Shown in pieces: positions 16,753-26,156 of a stretch of 64,000 nucleotides of DNA; position 1 is the first letter of the stretch; every line of letters begins with the position of its first letter. The notes beneath the pieces were generated by a model. That model was given only the letters and a program-made list of their open reading frames with translations. It searched no databases and was not told the DNA's origin. The translations under genes were made by a program, and so were the position numbers. The stretch comes from Duganella sp. Root1480D1 (GTDB lineage Bacteria; Pseudomonadota; Gammaproteobacteria; Burkholderiales; Burkholderiaceae_D), in the NCBI RefSeq assembly GCF_001427305.1, contig NZ_LMFZ01000006.1, positions 1 to 64,000 on the forward strand, given 5' to 3'.

Positions 16753-18785
16753 GGACGCCCTTGTTCCGCAAGCTGCAGCGCTACTACACGATGTTTACCG
16801 GCTGCTTCGCCATGTTCCTGCTTGCGCTGGCGATGCTGGAAAAGGAAGGCATGCCGCGCCTGTGGATCGGCTACCTGTTCATGTTCGCCACCATCATCCT
16901 GTATGCGGCGATCGGCGTGATCAGCCGCACCTCGAATGTGGCGGAGTATTATGTGGCGGGGCGGCGCGTGCCTTCGCTGTTCAACGGCATGGCGACAGCG
17001 GCAGACTGGATCTCCGCCGCCTCCTTCATCTCGCTGGCGGGCGGGCTGTACCTGCACGGTTTCGACGGCCTGGCCTACATCATGGGCTGGACCGGCGGCT
17101 ACTGCCTGGTGGCGCTGCTGATCGGGCCTTACCTGCGCAAGTTCGGCCAGTACACCATCCCCGATTTTTTCGCGGCGCGCTACGGCGGCGGCTTCCAGGG
17201 GCGCGCGGTGCGGCTGATGGCGGTCGGCGCCACCATCATCGTTTCCTTTACTTATGTGGTGGCGCAGATTTACGCGGTGGGGCTGATTGCCTCGCGCTTC
17301 ACCGGCGTCGATTTCTCGGTCGGCATCTTCCTCGGCCTGGCGTCGATCCTGGTGTGCTCCTTCCTGGGCGGCATGCGGGCGATCACCTGGACCCAGGTGG
17401 CGCAGTACATCATCATCCTGGTGGCTTTCCTGATGCCGGCCATGTGGCTGGCAGTCAAGCACGGCGGCAACCCGGTGCCGCAAGTGGCTTACGGCAAGCT
17501 GCTGCCCAAGCTCAGCGCGCGCGAGGCGCAACTGGCGCACGACGAGAAGGAGGCCGAGGTGCGCGAAGTATTCCTGCAGCGCGCCGAGGATTTCGGCGTG
17601 CGCCTGCACGGCTTGCCCGCTTCCTGGGATTCGGGCCGCATCGAGGCGCAGCACAACCTCGATATGGTCAAGCAGCGCAATGGCTCGCTGCTGGAAATCC
17701 GCGCCGCCGAACGGGCGCTGGCCGACTACCCGAAAACCGTGGAAGATGCGGCCGCCGTATGGACGGCGCAGCGCGACTACAACCTGGCCCGGGGGCGCGA
17801 ACTGGTCAAGCACGCCGAACCCTTCCCCGGTGCGGATCGCGAACAGTCGGACCAGAAGCGCAACAACTTCCTGGCGCTGGTGTTCTGCCTGATGGTGGGC
17901 ACGGCGGCCCTGCCGCACATCCTGATGCGCTCCTACACCACGCCATCGGTGCAGGAGACCCGGGTGTCGGTGTTCTGGACCCTGTTTTTCATCCTGCTGG
18001 TGTACCTCACCATTCCGGCACTGGCGGTGCTGGTCAAATACGATATCTACAGCTCCCTGGTGGGCAGCGACTTCGCGCACCTGCCGACCTGGGTCTCGTA
18101 TTGGGCCAATGTAGACAAGACGAGCCCGCTGCTGTCGATCAGCGACATCAACCTGGACGGCATCGTGCAACTGGCCGAAATCCAGATCGACGGCGACGTG
18201 CTGGTATTGGCCACGCCGGAGATTGCCGGCCTGCCGTATGTGGTATCGGGCCTGGTGGCGGCAGGCGGCTTGGCGGCTGCCTTGTCCACCGCGGACGGCC
18301 TGCTGCTGGCCATCTCCAACGCCTTGTCGCACGACGTGTATTACAAGATCGTCGACCCGGAGGCATCGACCCAGAAACGGGTGACGATTTCCAAGCTGCT
18401 GTTGCTGGCGGTAGCCTTCATCGCGGCCTATGCCGCGTCCACCAAGCCCGGCGACATCCTGTCGCTGGTCGGCGCCGCCTTCTCGCTGGCAGCGTCGACG
18501 CTGTTCCCGGCCCTGGTGGCGGGCGTGTTCTGGCAGCGCGCCAACCACCAGGGCGCGATGGCGGCGATGGTGGCCGGCTTCTTCACCTGCCTGTACTACA
18601 TGCTGCATGCCAACCCGGTGCTGGGCGGCAGCATCAGCGGGCAATGGTTCGGCATCGCGGCCAACTCCGCCGGCGTGTTCGGCGTGCCGGCCGGCTTGGC
18701 GGCGCTGGTCTTGGTCAGCCTGCTGACGCCAGCGCCCGATGCGCGGACCCTGTCGCTTGTACGCCACATTCGCACGCCAGAATAG
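16749..18785 (+). CDS. sodium:solute symporter, VC_2705 subfamily
   Basis: A 678-residue SSS-family transporter related to acetate permease ActP. The family core is visible: YYVAGRRVPSLFNGMATAADWISAASFISLAGGLY, the GWTGGY segment, and GLAAALSTADGLLLAISNALSHD in the second half. The main oddity is a hydrophilic insert of about 130 residues (roughly 236-370, rich in Glu, Ala and Arg, helical-looking) in the middle of the membrane domain. A second soluble stretch lies near 425-480. The likely substrate is a short-chain organic acid, inferred from relatives. It is cotranscribed with DUF4212 and probably with the two-component genes. Confidence 0.9.
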   Translation: MRTPLFRKLQRYYTMFTGCFAMFLLALAMLEKEGMPRLWIGYLFMFATIILYAAIGVISRTSNVAEYYVAGRRVPSLFNGMATAADWISAASFISLAGGLYLHGFDGLAYIMGWTGGYCLVALLIGPYLRKFGQYTIPDFFAARYGGGFQGRAVRLMAVGATIIVSFTYVVAQIYAVGLIASRFTGVDFSVGIFLGLASILVCSFLGGMRAITWTQVAQYIIILVAFLMPAMWLAVKHGGNPVPQVAYGKLLPKLSAREAQLAHDEKEAEVREVFLQRAEDFGVRLHGLPASWDSGRIEAQHNLDMVKQRNGSLLEIRAAERALADYPKTVEDAAAVWTAQRDYNLARGRELVKHAEPFPGADREQSDQKRNNFLALVFCLMVGTAALPHILMRSYTTPSVQETRVSVFWTLFFILLVYLTIPALAVLVKYDIYSSLVGSDFAHLPTWVSYWANVDKTSPLLSISDINLDGIVQLAEIQIDGDVLVLATPEIAGLPYVVSGLVAAGGLAAALSTADGLLLAISNALSHDVYYKIVDPEASTQKRVTISKLLLLAVAFIAAYAASTKPGDILSLVGAAFSLAASTLFPALVAGVFWQRANHQGAMAAMVAGFFTCLYYMLHANPVLGGSISGQWFGIAANSAGVFGVPAGLAALVLVSLLTPAPDARTLSLVRHIRTPE

Positions 18786-18842
18786 ACGATTGTTACATTT
18801 GGCTAGCTTTTAAGATTGCCATCCAAGTAACATTTGTTCCCT

Positions 18843-20858
18843 ATGAAAATCCTATCCCTCACCCTGGCGATTACGCTGGGGCTGGCGGCGGCACCCGCGT
18901 GCCTGGCCGCCGCAGTTCCCCCTTCCATTGAAGCCTTCTTCGAAAACCCTGCCTTCAGCGGGGCTGTCCTTTCGCCGAGCGGCAAGTATGTAGCCGCCAA
19001 AATCGGCGCCAAGGGCAAGCGCGACATGCTGGTCGTCGTCGACCTGACAACGCGCAAGGCGCAGGCCGTGGCCAATTTCAGCGATACCGACATCCGCAAC
19101 GTGCAATGGGTCAACGATCAACGGCTGGTATTTGACACCCAGGACCGCCAACTGGCCCAGGGCGACGCTACCGAAGGCCCCGGCCTGTATGCAGTGGACC
19201 GTGACGGCACGCGCTTCAGGCAACTGGCCTTGCGCCATAACGGCGGGGTAATGCAAGGCTCGCCCCAGCGCGAGATCCTGCCGTGGCATGTCGCGCTGCT
19301 GCGCCAGACCGGCGCACAGGACTCCGACTGGGTCTATGTTGAAGACAGGTCGAAGCGCCCGGGGCAGGTCGATGCCATCAGACTCCTGCGCCTTAACACG
19401 GTGACCGGGCGCAGCCAGCCAGTTGACCACCCCGGCAACGCGATTGGCTGGCTGCTGGACCAGCAGGGCTGCCTGCGCCTTGCCTACACCCTGGGCCAGG
19501 GCCAGGCCGGCATCCAGGTGCGCGACAACGACAGCGCGCCGTGGCGCCCGCTGGCCAACTTCAAGGCGTATTCCGTCGACCACGACGCGATCCGGGCCGT
19601 GGCCTATGGCGAAGGCGATACCTTGTACGTCCAGGCCAGCAACGGCGCCGACAAGAGGTCGATCTACCGCCTCGACCTGGCAAGCGGCAAGCTCGATGAG
19701 AAGCCGCTGATCTCGCTGGACGGCTATGACTTCCAGGGCCGCCTGGTCATCCGCGGCGGCAAGCTGGCCGGCGTGCATTACCTGCGCGACAGTGAAGGTA
19801 CGCAATGGTTCGATCCCGATCTTAAGGCATTGCAGGCCGACATCGACATGGCCTTGCCGCAAACCGTGAACATGCTCGACCTGCCCGCCGACCCGCAGGC
19901 GCAGAACGTCCTGGTGCGCGCCTTCTCCGACGTGCGCCCTGCCAGTTATTACGTGTACGACCGCCGCGCCAGGACCCTGGACAAGGTGGGCGACACCTAT
20001 CCCGCCATCGCACCGGAACAGATGGGCCGCCAGGGACAGGTACGCATTGCCGCGCGTGACGGCCTGGAAGTGCCGGCCATGCTGACGCTGCCATCGCAGA
20101 AGGAAGCGAAAAACCTGCCGATGGTGGTGCTGGTGCATGGCGGGCCCTATCTGCGCGGCACCAGGTGGGGCTGGCGGCCGGACGTGCAATTCCTGGCCTC
20201 GCGCGGCTACGCCGTGCTGGAGCCGGAATTCCGCGGCAGCACCGGCTATGGCGAGCAGCATTTCATCGCCGGCTGGAAGCAATGGGGCCTGAAAATGCAG
20301 GACGATATTGCCGACGCCACCAAATGGGCCATCGCAAAAGGCTACGCCGACCCGCAACGCATCTGCATCGCCGGCGCCAGCTATGGCGGTTATGCCACCC
20401 TGATGGGACTGGTCAACGACCCGCAACTGTACCGCTGCGGCGTGGAATGGGTCGGCGTTACCGACATCAAGCTGCTGTTCACCGGCCACTGGCGCTACCG
20501 CGACGACACCACCGACGATTACCGCCGCTACGGCATGCCCGACCTGATCGGCGATCCGGTCAAGGATGCCGAGCGCTTCAAGGCCACTTCACCGATCGAA
20601 CAGGCACACCGCATCACCCAGCCGCTGTTGATGGCCTACGGCGGCGCGGACCTGCGCGTGCCGCTGGTGCATGGCACCCGCATGCGCGACGCGGTACGCC
20701 GCAACAACCAGCAGGTCGAATGGGTCGAGTACCCGGCGGAAGGCCACGGCTTCTACGTGCCAGCCAACCGCATCGACTTCTGGAGCCGCGTCGAGCGCTT
20801 CCTCGACCGCCAGATCGGACAACATCAAGTACCACCTCAAGCACAAGGACAACAATGA
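18843..20858 (+). CDS. S9-family prolyl oligopeptidase-like peptidase, first copy
   Basis: A 671-residue exported serine peptidase. A signal peptide (MKILSLTLAITLGLAAAPACLAA) is followed by a beta-propeller-like region, then the alpha/beta hydrolase domain. The nucleophile lies in GASYGGYATLMG (Ser about 513), with HGGPYLRGTRWGW as oxyanion region, Asp in AYGGADLRVP and His in EGHGFY. Members of this group (acylaminoacyl-peptidase/dipeptidyl peptidase type) cut small peptides in the periplasm. I use ATG 18843 because the upstream TTG adds three residues before the signal peptide. The stop overlaps the start of a paralogue (ATGA). Confidence 0.92.
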   Translation: MKILSLTLAITLGLAAAPACLAAAVPPSIEAFFENPAFSGAVLSPSGKYVAAKIGAKGKRDMLVVVDLTTRKAQAVANFSDTDIRNVQWVNDQRLVFDTQDRQLAQGDATEGPGLYAVDRDGTRFRQLALRHNGGVMQGSPQREILPWHVALLRQTGAQDSDWVYVEDRSKRPGQVDAIRLLRLNTVTGRSQPVDHPGNAIGWLLDQQGCLRLAYTLGQGQAGIQVRDNDSAPWRPLANFKAYSVDHDAIRAVAYGEGDTLYVQASNGADKRSIYRLDLASGKLDEKPLISLDGYDFQGRLVIRGGKLAGVHYLRDSEGTQWFDPDLKALQADIDMALPQTVNMLDLPADPQAQNVLVRAFSDVRPASYYVYDRRARTLDKVGDTYPAIAPEQMGRQGQVRIAARDGLEVPAMLTLPSQKEAKNLPMVVLVHGGPYLRGTRWGWRPDVQFLASRGYAVLEPEFRGSTGYGEQHFIAGWKQWGLKMQDDIADATKWAIAKGYADPQRICIAGASYGGYATLMGLVNDPQLYRCGVEWVGVTDIKLLFTGHWRYRDDTTDDYRRYGMPDLIGDPVKDAERFKATSPIEQAHRITQPLLMAYGGADLRVPLVHGTRMRDAVRRNNQQVEWVEYPAEGHGFYVPANRIDFWSRVERFLDRQIGQHQVPPQAQGQQ

Positions 20859-22837
20859 TCAAGTATTTCCTGGCCGGACTGGCCACCGCGGCCGGACTGG
20901 CCCACGCTGCGCCACCGGCCCAGCAATTCTTTGAAGAACCGCGCTACAAGGATGCGAGGATTTCGCCGAGCGGCCGTTACCTGGCCCTGCGCGTCGGCGA
21001 CAACAACGCCAAGGATTCACTGGCGGTGATCGATACCGAAACACTGCAAGTGGTCAGCGCCAAGCGCGTGAACAATTACGACGTCGGCGACGTCCGCTGG
21101 GTCAACGATGAGCGCCTTGTGTATAACGTCATCGACAACGACGCCGCACCGGGTGACTGGCGCTTTGCGCCCGGCCTGTATGCCATGAGCCGCGACGGCA
21201 AGGAATCGCGCCAGTTGGCCGATCACCGTTGGGCCAAGTCCAACCTTGGCACGCATATCAAGTCCCGCCTTGAGCCGTGGAATACCTACCTGATGAATGA
21301 GAATGGCGCACAGGATTCCCAATTCATTTACGTCCGGCGTCCTATCTGGTCGCAAAAGCCTGGCTATGACATCGAACATACCGAACTGGTCAAGCTCGAC
21401 ACCGTGAACGGCCAATCGAGCCTGGTAACCCATCCCGGCGTATCGCAAAACTGGATGCTGGACCAGAAGGGCGTCCCAACCATCATGATCTCGAAAAAAG
21501 ATGGCAAGGACACTATCCATTTCCGCGACGCCGCGGGCGAGTGGCGCGAAGTCGCGACCCAGGCCGCCTATGGCGTCAACGAAGAGGGCATTTCGCCGAT
21601 CGGCTTCTATGACGACAAGCGCCTGCTGGTCAAGACCCGCAAGGGCGGCGACAAGGCCGCGCTGTACCTGATGGACCTGGGCACCGGTAAAGTCGATGCT
21701 CAGCCACTGGTGGCGATGGCGGACTTCGACTTCAGCGGCAGCATGGTGTATTCCAACAATCGCCTGGCCGGCATCCATTACAAGGCCGATGCCCGCTCCA
21801 GCGTCTGGTTCGACCCGGCACTGCAAGCGGCCCAGAAAGAGGTAGACCGGCAATTGGCTGGCCTGATCAACCTCATCACGCCGCCAACGCACCCGGAAAG
21901 CGGCTGGATGCTGGTGGCCAGCTACTCGGACCGCCAGCCCCTCTTCTATTCCCTGTACAACAGCAACACACGTGAAGTCAAAGGCCTCGGCAGCACACGC
22001 CCAGAGGTCAAGGCCAGCGAGATGGGCCGCCAGGACATCGTCAAGTATCGCGCCCGCGACGGCCTGGCGATTCCGGCTTGGCTGACATTGCCGGCCAAGG
22101 GCGGCAAGAAGCTGCCGATGGTGGTGATGGTTCATGGCGGTCCCTATGTGCGCGGCAATGCATGGGGTTGGGATCCCGAAAGCCAATTCCTGGCATCGCG
22201 CGGTTATGCCGTGCTCGAGCCTGAGTTCCGCGGCTCTACAGGTTACGGCTTCAAGTTGTTCAATGCAGGGTTGAAGCAATGGGGTCTGAAGATGCAGGAC
22301 GATATTGCCGACAGCGTCAAATGGGCGGTGGACAAAGGTATTGCCGACCCTGAGCGCGTCTGCATCATGGGCGGCAGCTACGGCGGCTACGCAACGCTGA
22401 TGGGACTGGTCAAGGACGCGAGCCTGTACCGTTGCGGCATCGCCTATGCCGCCGTCACCGACATCCCGCTGCTGTATGACAGCGGCATGGCCGTCCTGTC
22501 CGACCTGCCGCCTGATTACAAGACCTACGGCGTGCCAACGCTGGTGGGCGACCTGGAAAAGGACGCCGCACAATTCGACGCGACCTCACCGCTGAAGCAA
22601 GCCGCGCGTATCAAGCGCCCGCTGCTGCTGGCGCATGGCACCGATGATCGTCGCGTTCCCTACCCGCACTACACCAAGCTGCGCAGCGCACTGCAGGACG
22701 CCAAGGCCGATGCCGAATTCGTCGAATACGTCGGCGAAGGCCACGGCTGGAGCACGCTGAAGACCCGCCTCGACTTCTGGGGCCGGGTAGAGAAATTCCT
22801 CGACAAGCATATCGGCGCGGGGGCAAAAACGGAGTAA
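20855..22837 (+). CDS. S9-family prolyl oligopeptidase-like peptidase, second copy
   Basis: A 660-residue paralogue of the preceding gene, sharing domain order and many blocks (SPSGRYLALRVG, HGGPYVRGNAWGWDPESQFLASRGYAVLEPEFRGSTGYG). Signal peptide: MIKYFLAGLATAAGLAHA. Catalytic Ser is in GGSYGGYATLMG, with Asp in AHGTDDRRVPY and His in EGHGW. The frame stays open far upstream, but the ATG at 20855 overlaps the previous stop and begins a clean signal peptide. The tandem pair is translationally coupled and arose by duplication. Confidence 0.93.
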   Translation: MIKYFLAGLATAAGLAHAAPPAQQFFEEPRYKDARISPSGRYLALRVGDNNAKDSLAVIDTETLQVVSAKRVNNYDVGDVRWVNDERLVYNVIDNDAAPGDWRFAPGLYAMSRDGKESRQLADHRWAKSNLGTHIKSRLEPWNTYLMNENGAQDSQFIYVRRPIWSQKPGYDIEHTELVKLDTVNGQSSLVTHPGVSQNWMLDQKGVPTIMISKKDGKDTIHFRDAAGEWREVATQAAYGVNEEGISPIGFYDDKRLLVKTRKGGDKAALYLMDLGTGKVDAQPLVAMADFDFSGSMVYSNNRLAGIHYKADARSSVWFDPALQAAQKEVDRQLAGLINLITPPTHPESGWMLVASYSDRQPLFYSLYNSNTREVKGLGSTRPEVKASEMGRQDIVKYRARDGLAIPAWLTLPAKGGKKLPMVVMVHGGPYVRGNAWGWDPESQFLASRGYAVLEPEFRGSTGYGFKLFNAGLKQWGLKMQDDIADSVKWAVDKGIADPERVCIMGGSYGGYATLMGLVKDASLYRCGIAYAAVTDIPLLYDSGMAVLSDLPPDYKTYGVPTLVGDLEKDAAQFDATSPLKQAARIKRPLLLAHGTDDRRVPYPHYTKLRSALQDAKADAEFVEYVGEGHGWSTLKTRLDFWGRVEKFLDKHIGAGAKTE

Positions 22838-22878
22838 GCTGGCGGCTCGTCCGTCACTTACTGGAAGGGGGCAGCGCG

Positions 22879-24093
22879 ATGTCGTCTGGCAAAATCCTGG
22901 TCGCACAAGGGGGCGGTCCGACCGCCGTGATCAACCAGTCGCTGGCCGGCGTCGTGCTCGAGGCGCGCCGCTTCCGCAATGTGACGCGCATCTACGGTGC
23001 GCTGCACGGCGTGCGCGGCATCGTCAACGAGGAATTCGTCGACCTGACGCAAGAGACCAGCCATAACCTGGAACTGGTGGCCGCCACGCCCTCCTCCGCA
23101 CTCGGCTCGACACGCGACAAGCCGGACCTGAAGTATTGCGAAGACATTTTCAAGGTACTGAAGGCGCACGAAATCGAGCATTTCTTCTACATCGGCGGCA
23201 ACGATTCATCGGACACGGTGCGCATCGTGGCCGAACAGGCGCAGGCGGCCGGCTATCCGCTGCGCGCCATCCACATCCCCAAAACCATCGACAACGACCT
23301 GGTCGGCAATGACCACACGCCGGGCTTTCCCTCCGCGGCGCGCTTCGTGGCGCAAGCCTTTGCCGGCGCCAACCTCGATAACGCTTCGCTGCCGGGCGTG
23401 TACGTGGGCGTGGTGATGGGCCGCCATGCCGGCTTCCTGACAGCCGCCTCGGCACTCGGCAAGAAATTCCCGGACGACGGACCGCACCTGATCTACCTGC
23501 CGGAGCGGGTGTTCTCGATCGAGCAGTTCCTGGCAGACGTGAAAGACACGTATGCGCGCTACGGACGCTGCGTGGTGGCAGTGTCGGAGGGCATCCACGA
23601 TGCGTCAGGCGAACCGATCGCCACCTTGCTGGCAAAGGAAGTGGAGCGCGATGCGCACGGCAATGTGCAGCTCTCCGGCACCGGTGCGCTGGCCGACCTG
23701 CTGTGCGACGAGATCAAGGACAAGCTGGGCATCAAGCGCGTGCGCGGCGATACCTTCGGCTATTTGCAGCGCTCCTTCATCGGCTGCGTGTCGGACGTAG
23801 ACCAGCGCGAGGCGCGCGAAGTGGGCGAGAAGGCCGTGCAGTTCGCCATGTGGGGCGACCGCAATGGCTCGGTGGCGATCAAGCGCACCGGCTTCTATTC
23901 GGTCGACTATGAACTGCTGCCGCTGGAAGCAGTGGCAGGCAAGACCCGCACCATGGAAGATGCATTCATCGACGAGAAGGGCACCGGCGTGACCGATGCC
24001 TTCCGCCTGTACCTGCGTCCCCTGCTCGGTTCCGGCATGCCGGACGCCTACCGCCTGCGGCCGGCGCCGGTGCCGAAGATCCTCAAGCGCTAA
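22879..24093 (+). CDS. pfp: 6-phosphofructokinase, PPi-dependent type
   Basis: A 404-residue phosphofructokinase converting fructose 6-phosphate to the 1,6-bisphosphate. GGGPTAVINQS at the N-terminus, IGGNDSSDT and PKTIDNDL are the class-defining motifs. Lys in PKTIDND, where ATP enzymes have Gly, and an acidic-type residue instead of the second Gly of GGDG, point to pyrophosphate as phosphoryl donor. GVVMGRHAGFL and CVVAVSEGI also fit the long PPi group. Use of Asn in GGND rather than GGDD is slightly unusual. It stands alone between the peptidases and a lysR remnant. Confidence 0.88.
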   Translation: MSSGKILVAQGGGPTAVINQSLAGVVLEARRFRNVTRIYGALHGVRGIVNEEFVDLTQETSHNLELVAATPSSALGSTRDKPDLKYCEDIFKVLKAHEIEHFFYIGGNDSSDTVRIVAEQAQAAGYPLRAIHIPKTIDNDLVGNDHTPGFPSAARFVAQAFAGANLDNASLPGVYVGVVMGRHAGFLTAASALGKKFPDDGPHLIYLPERVFSIEQFLADVKDTYARYGRCVVAVSEGIHDASGEPIATLLAKEVERDAHGNVQLSGTGALADLLCDEIKDKLGIKRVRGDTFGYLQRSFIGCVSDVDQREAREVGEKAVQFAMWGDRNGSVAIKRTGFYSVDYELLPLEAVAGKTRTMEDAFIDEKGTGVTDAFRLYLRPLLGSGMPDAYRLRPAPVPKILKR

Positions 24094-24325
24094 AACATCG
24101 CCGGCAGTTCCGCCGCCAGGAAGTCGGACAGCGCGCGCACCTTGGTCTGCAGGTGGCGGTTGCCGGGATAGACGATGTAGGCCACGCGCGGCTGCAGCTG
24201 CCAGGCCGGCAGCACCCAGGCGCCACAGGCCGAGCGCTTCGGCCAGGCGGAATGCCAGCGCGCGGTGCGCCAGCAAATCGTGCGGCGCCTGCGGTGCGCC
24301 GTGCTGGCGCAGGTAGAAACTCGCA
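24090..24325 (-). pseudogene. remnant of a LysR-family regulator
   Basis: Only pieces of the effector-binding domain of a LysR-type regulator remain. On the minus strand one frame reads FYLRQHGAPQAPHDLLAHRA from about 24320. After an apparent internal deletion and a frame change another reads PAWQLQPRVAYIVYPGNRHL up to the normal C-terminus. The DNA-binding half is missing altogether. The remnant stops where the signal peptide of the divergent cyclase gene begins, so a deletion has joined the two. Its stop codon overlaps the end of the phosphofructokinase gene. Confidence 0.75.
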
Positions 24326-25275
24326 ACTGCCCTGGCAGCCATGCTGCTGACCGCCAACGCCATCGCTGCCGAACCGGGCACCAGCCCTGGGGGCCGCAAG
24401 ATGAAATCGGGCGGCTAAACCTGGTCACCCAGGCCTCCAGCGCGGCCATCCTGGCACGCATCGGCGGCGGCCGCGCGTATGACCTGTCGGTGGATTATTT
24501 CGTCGGCATGCCAAGCTGGCAGGCGGCCGGCGACCCGCCCTACCTGATGTGGATGACCCATACGCCGCACGGCAACGTGCTGTCGGACCCGATGGAGACC
24601 GGCAAGGCCATGAACCAGCACGTCAGCTATACGGGCAGCGCGATCTCGATGTACGCCCATATGGGCACCCACATCGATGCGCTGAACCACTTCGGCCTGA
24701 ATGGCAAGATCTGGAACGGCCTCAAGGCTTCCGAACACCTGGGCGACCGTGGCTGGAAGGTGGCGGGCGCGGAGAAGCTGCCGCCAATCGTGGCGCGCGG
24801 CGTGCTGATCGACGTGGCGGCGGCCAAGGGCGTCTCCATGCTGCCGGATAACTACCGCGTGACCGGCAAGGACCTGGCCGAGGCTTCGGCCAGGCAGAAG
24901 GTGGCGCTGCGAAAGGGCGACGTGGTGCTGATCCGCACCGGCCGCATGCAGCAGTTCGAAAAAGCCCAGGCCTTCATGCAGAATCCGCCGGGCATGGGCC
25001 TGGATGCGGCGCGCTTCCTGGTGGAGCAGAACGGGGCGATGGTGGTGGGCGCGGATAACCTGAGTTTCGAGGCCATCCTTTCCGAAGCGAAGGACAACTA
25101 CATCCCGGTCCACACCTATTTGCTGGCCGAGCACGGAGTGCCGATCATGGAGCTGGTCAACCTGGAACAGCTGGCGCGCGACAAGGTGTATGAATTTGCC
25201 TTTATCGGCGCCTCGCTCAAGCTGCGCGGGGCGGATGCGGCGCCGATGCGGCCGATCGCGCTGCCGCTGCGCTGA
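24317..25275 (+). pseudogene. cyclase family protein (PF04199-type), damaged 5' end
   Basis: From about 24397 the frame encodes a full cyclase-family (kynurenine formamidase-like) metal-dependent hydrolase: WGPQDEIGRLNLVTQAS, YDLSVDYFVGMPSW, HMGTHIDALNHFG with the metal-binding HxGTHxD, and GDVVLIRTG. Upstream, another frame encodes an apparent signal peptide, KLATALAAMLLTANAIAAEP (24317-24376), leading into GTSP. A one-base deletion near 24385 separates the two. The codon before K is TAG, not ATG, so the start also seems lost, at the junction with the lysR remnant. I treat it as a pseudogene. A sequencing error could explain the frameshift but not the missing start. Confidence 0.75.
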
Positions 25276-25995
25276 TCACTGCCGGTGCACGTCCTTGTAG
25301 GCCAGCATCTCCGCCAGGCGTTCTTCCTTGTCGGGATCGAAGCCGCAGCTGGCTTCGAACTTTTCCGGGTTTTCGTAGGTGCCAAACAGCATGTCCCACC
25401 ATACGATGTCGCCGTAGTTGTTCTTGTGGCGTCCGTACTGGTGGTGGATGCGGTGCATCTCGGGCCGCTGGAAGAACCAGCCGACCCAGCGCGGCGTGGT
25501 GACGCTGGTGTGGTAGAAAAATTCGCCGAGCGCGGTGCACAGGGTATAGACCGCGCCAGCTTCCGGCGACAGGCCAAGGAAGGCATATACCAGCAGGCTG
25601 CCGATAATCGAGTTGACGATCATTTCGCCGGGATGCTTGTAGAAGGAAGTGATGACCTCGATGCGCTGCGGGCTGTGGTGGATCTGGTGGAACAGTCGCC
25701 ACAGCAGGTCCGATTCGTGGCGCACGCGGTGCCACCAGTAGAACACGAAGGTCGCGATGAAGTAGGCCAGCAAGCCGCCAGCCGCCGGGCCGACGTGCTC
25801 AGACAGGTGCAGCAGCGAGGCTTGCGAGGCCCAGCGCTCCCAGCTCACCCCGGCCAGCAGGACCACGCCGAGCTGCACGGCATTGATGGCCAGCACGCGC
25901 ACGGGCCAGGTGCGGACCTGGGGCAGCCGCCATCCGGGCCGCAAGCGCTCCAGCACAAAACAGGCGGCGAAGACGATGAAGATTGTGGTGAGCAT
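25276..25995 (-). CDS. sterol desaturase/fatty acid hydroxylase family protein
   Basis: A 239-residue membrane di-iron protein. The histidine clusters HRVRH, HQIHHS and HRIHHQYGRHKNNYG are the metal ligands of the family. Three to four hydrophobic segments (about 1-12, 30-50, 72-92, 125-150) surround them. The family hydroxylates or desaturates lipids and carotenoids; no substrate can be assigned. The longer frame to 26094 adds a hydrophilic stretch; ATG 25995 begins directly with a membrane segment. It converges on the cyclase pseudogene. Confidence 0.87.
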   Translation of the reverse strand: MLTTIFIVFAACFVLERLRPGWRLPQVRTWPVRVLAINAVQLGVVLLAGVSWERWASQASLLHLSEHVGPAAGGLLAYFIATFVFYWWHRVRHESDLLWRLFHQIHHSPQRIEVITSFYKHPGEMIVNSIIGSLLVYAFLGLSPEAGAVYTLCTALGEFFYHTSVTTPRWVGWFFQRPEMHRIHHQYGRHKNNYGDIVWWDMLFGTYENPEKFEASCGFDPDKEERLAEMLAYKDVHRQ

Positions 25996-26156
25996 GGCGT
26001 GTCCTTTCGTTTGGCAAGGACGAATGATCGCGCCGGAGCGCAGCGCGGGCCCAGGAAAATCCTCGTTGGTATCGGATTTAGATACGGCCGGCATATAGGG
26101 CGGGTTCTCGCCTGTTGGCGGCCTAGCATGGTGGCTCTTTCAAACAGGAGACGACC

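Noticed and set aside
16722-18767. A 681-codon minus-strand frame opposite the symporter
   Set aside because: It is rich in Gln, Arg and His, as expected from the reverse complement of a hydrophobic gene; no ribosome binding site or motif.
20165-20854. Long 5' extension of the second S9 peptidase frame
   Set aside because: It overlaps the intact first peptidase; the signal peptide at 20855 gives a clear start.
25996-26094. N-terminal extension of the sterol-desaturase-like protein
   Set aside because: Hydrophilic and unlike the family; the ATG at 25995 starts at a membrane helix with a ribosome binding site.
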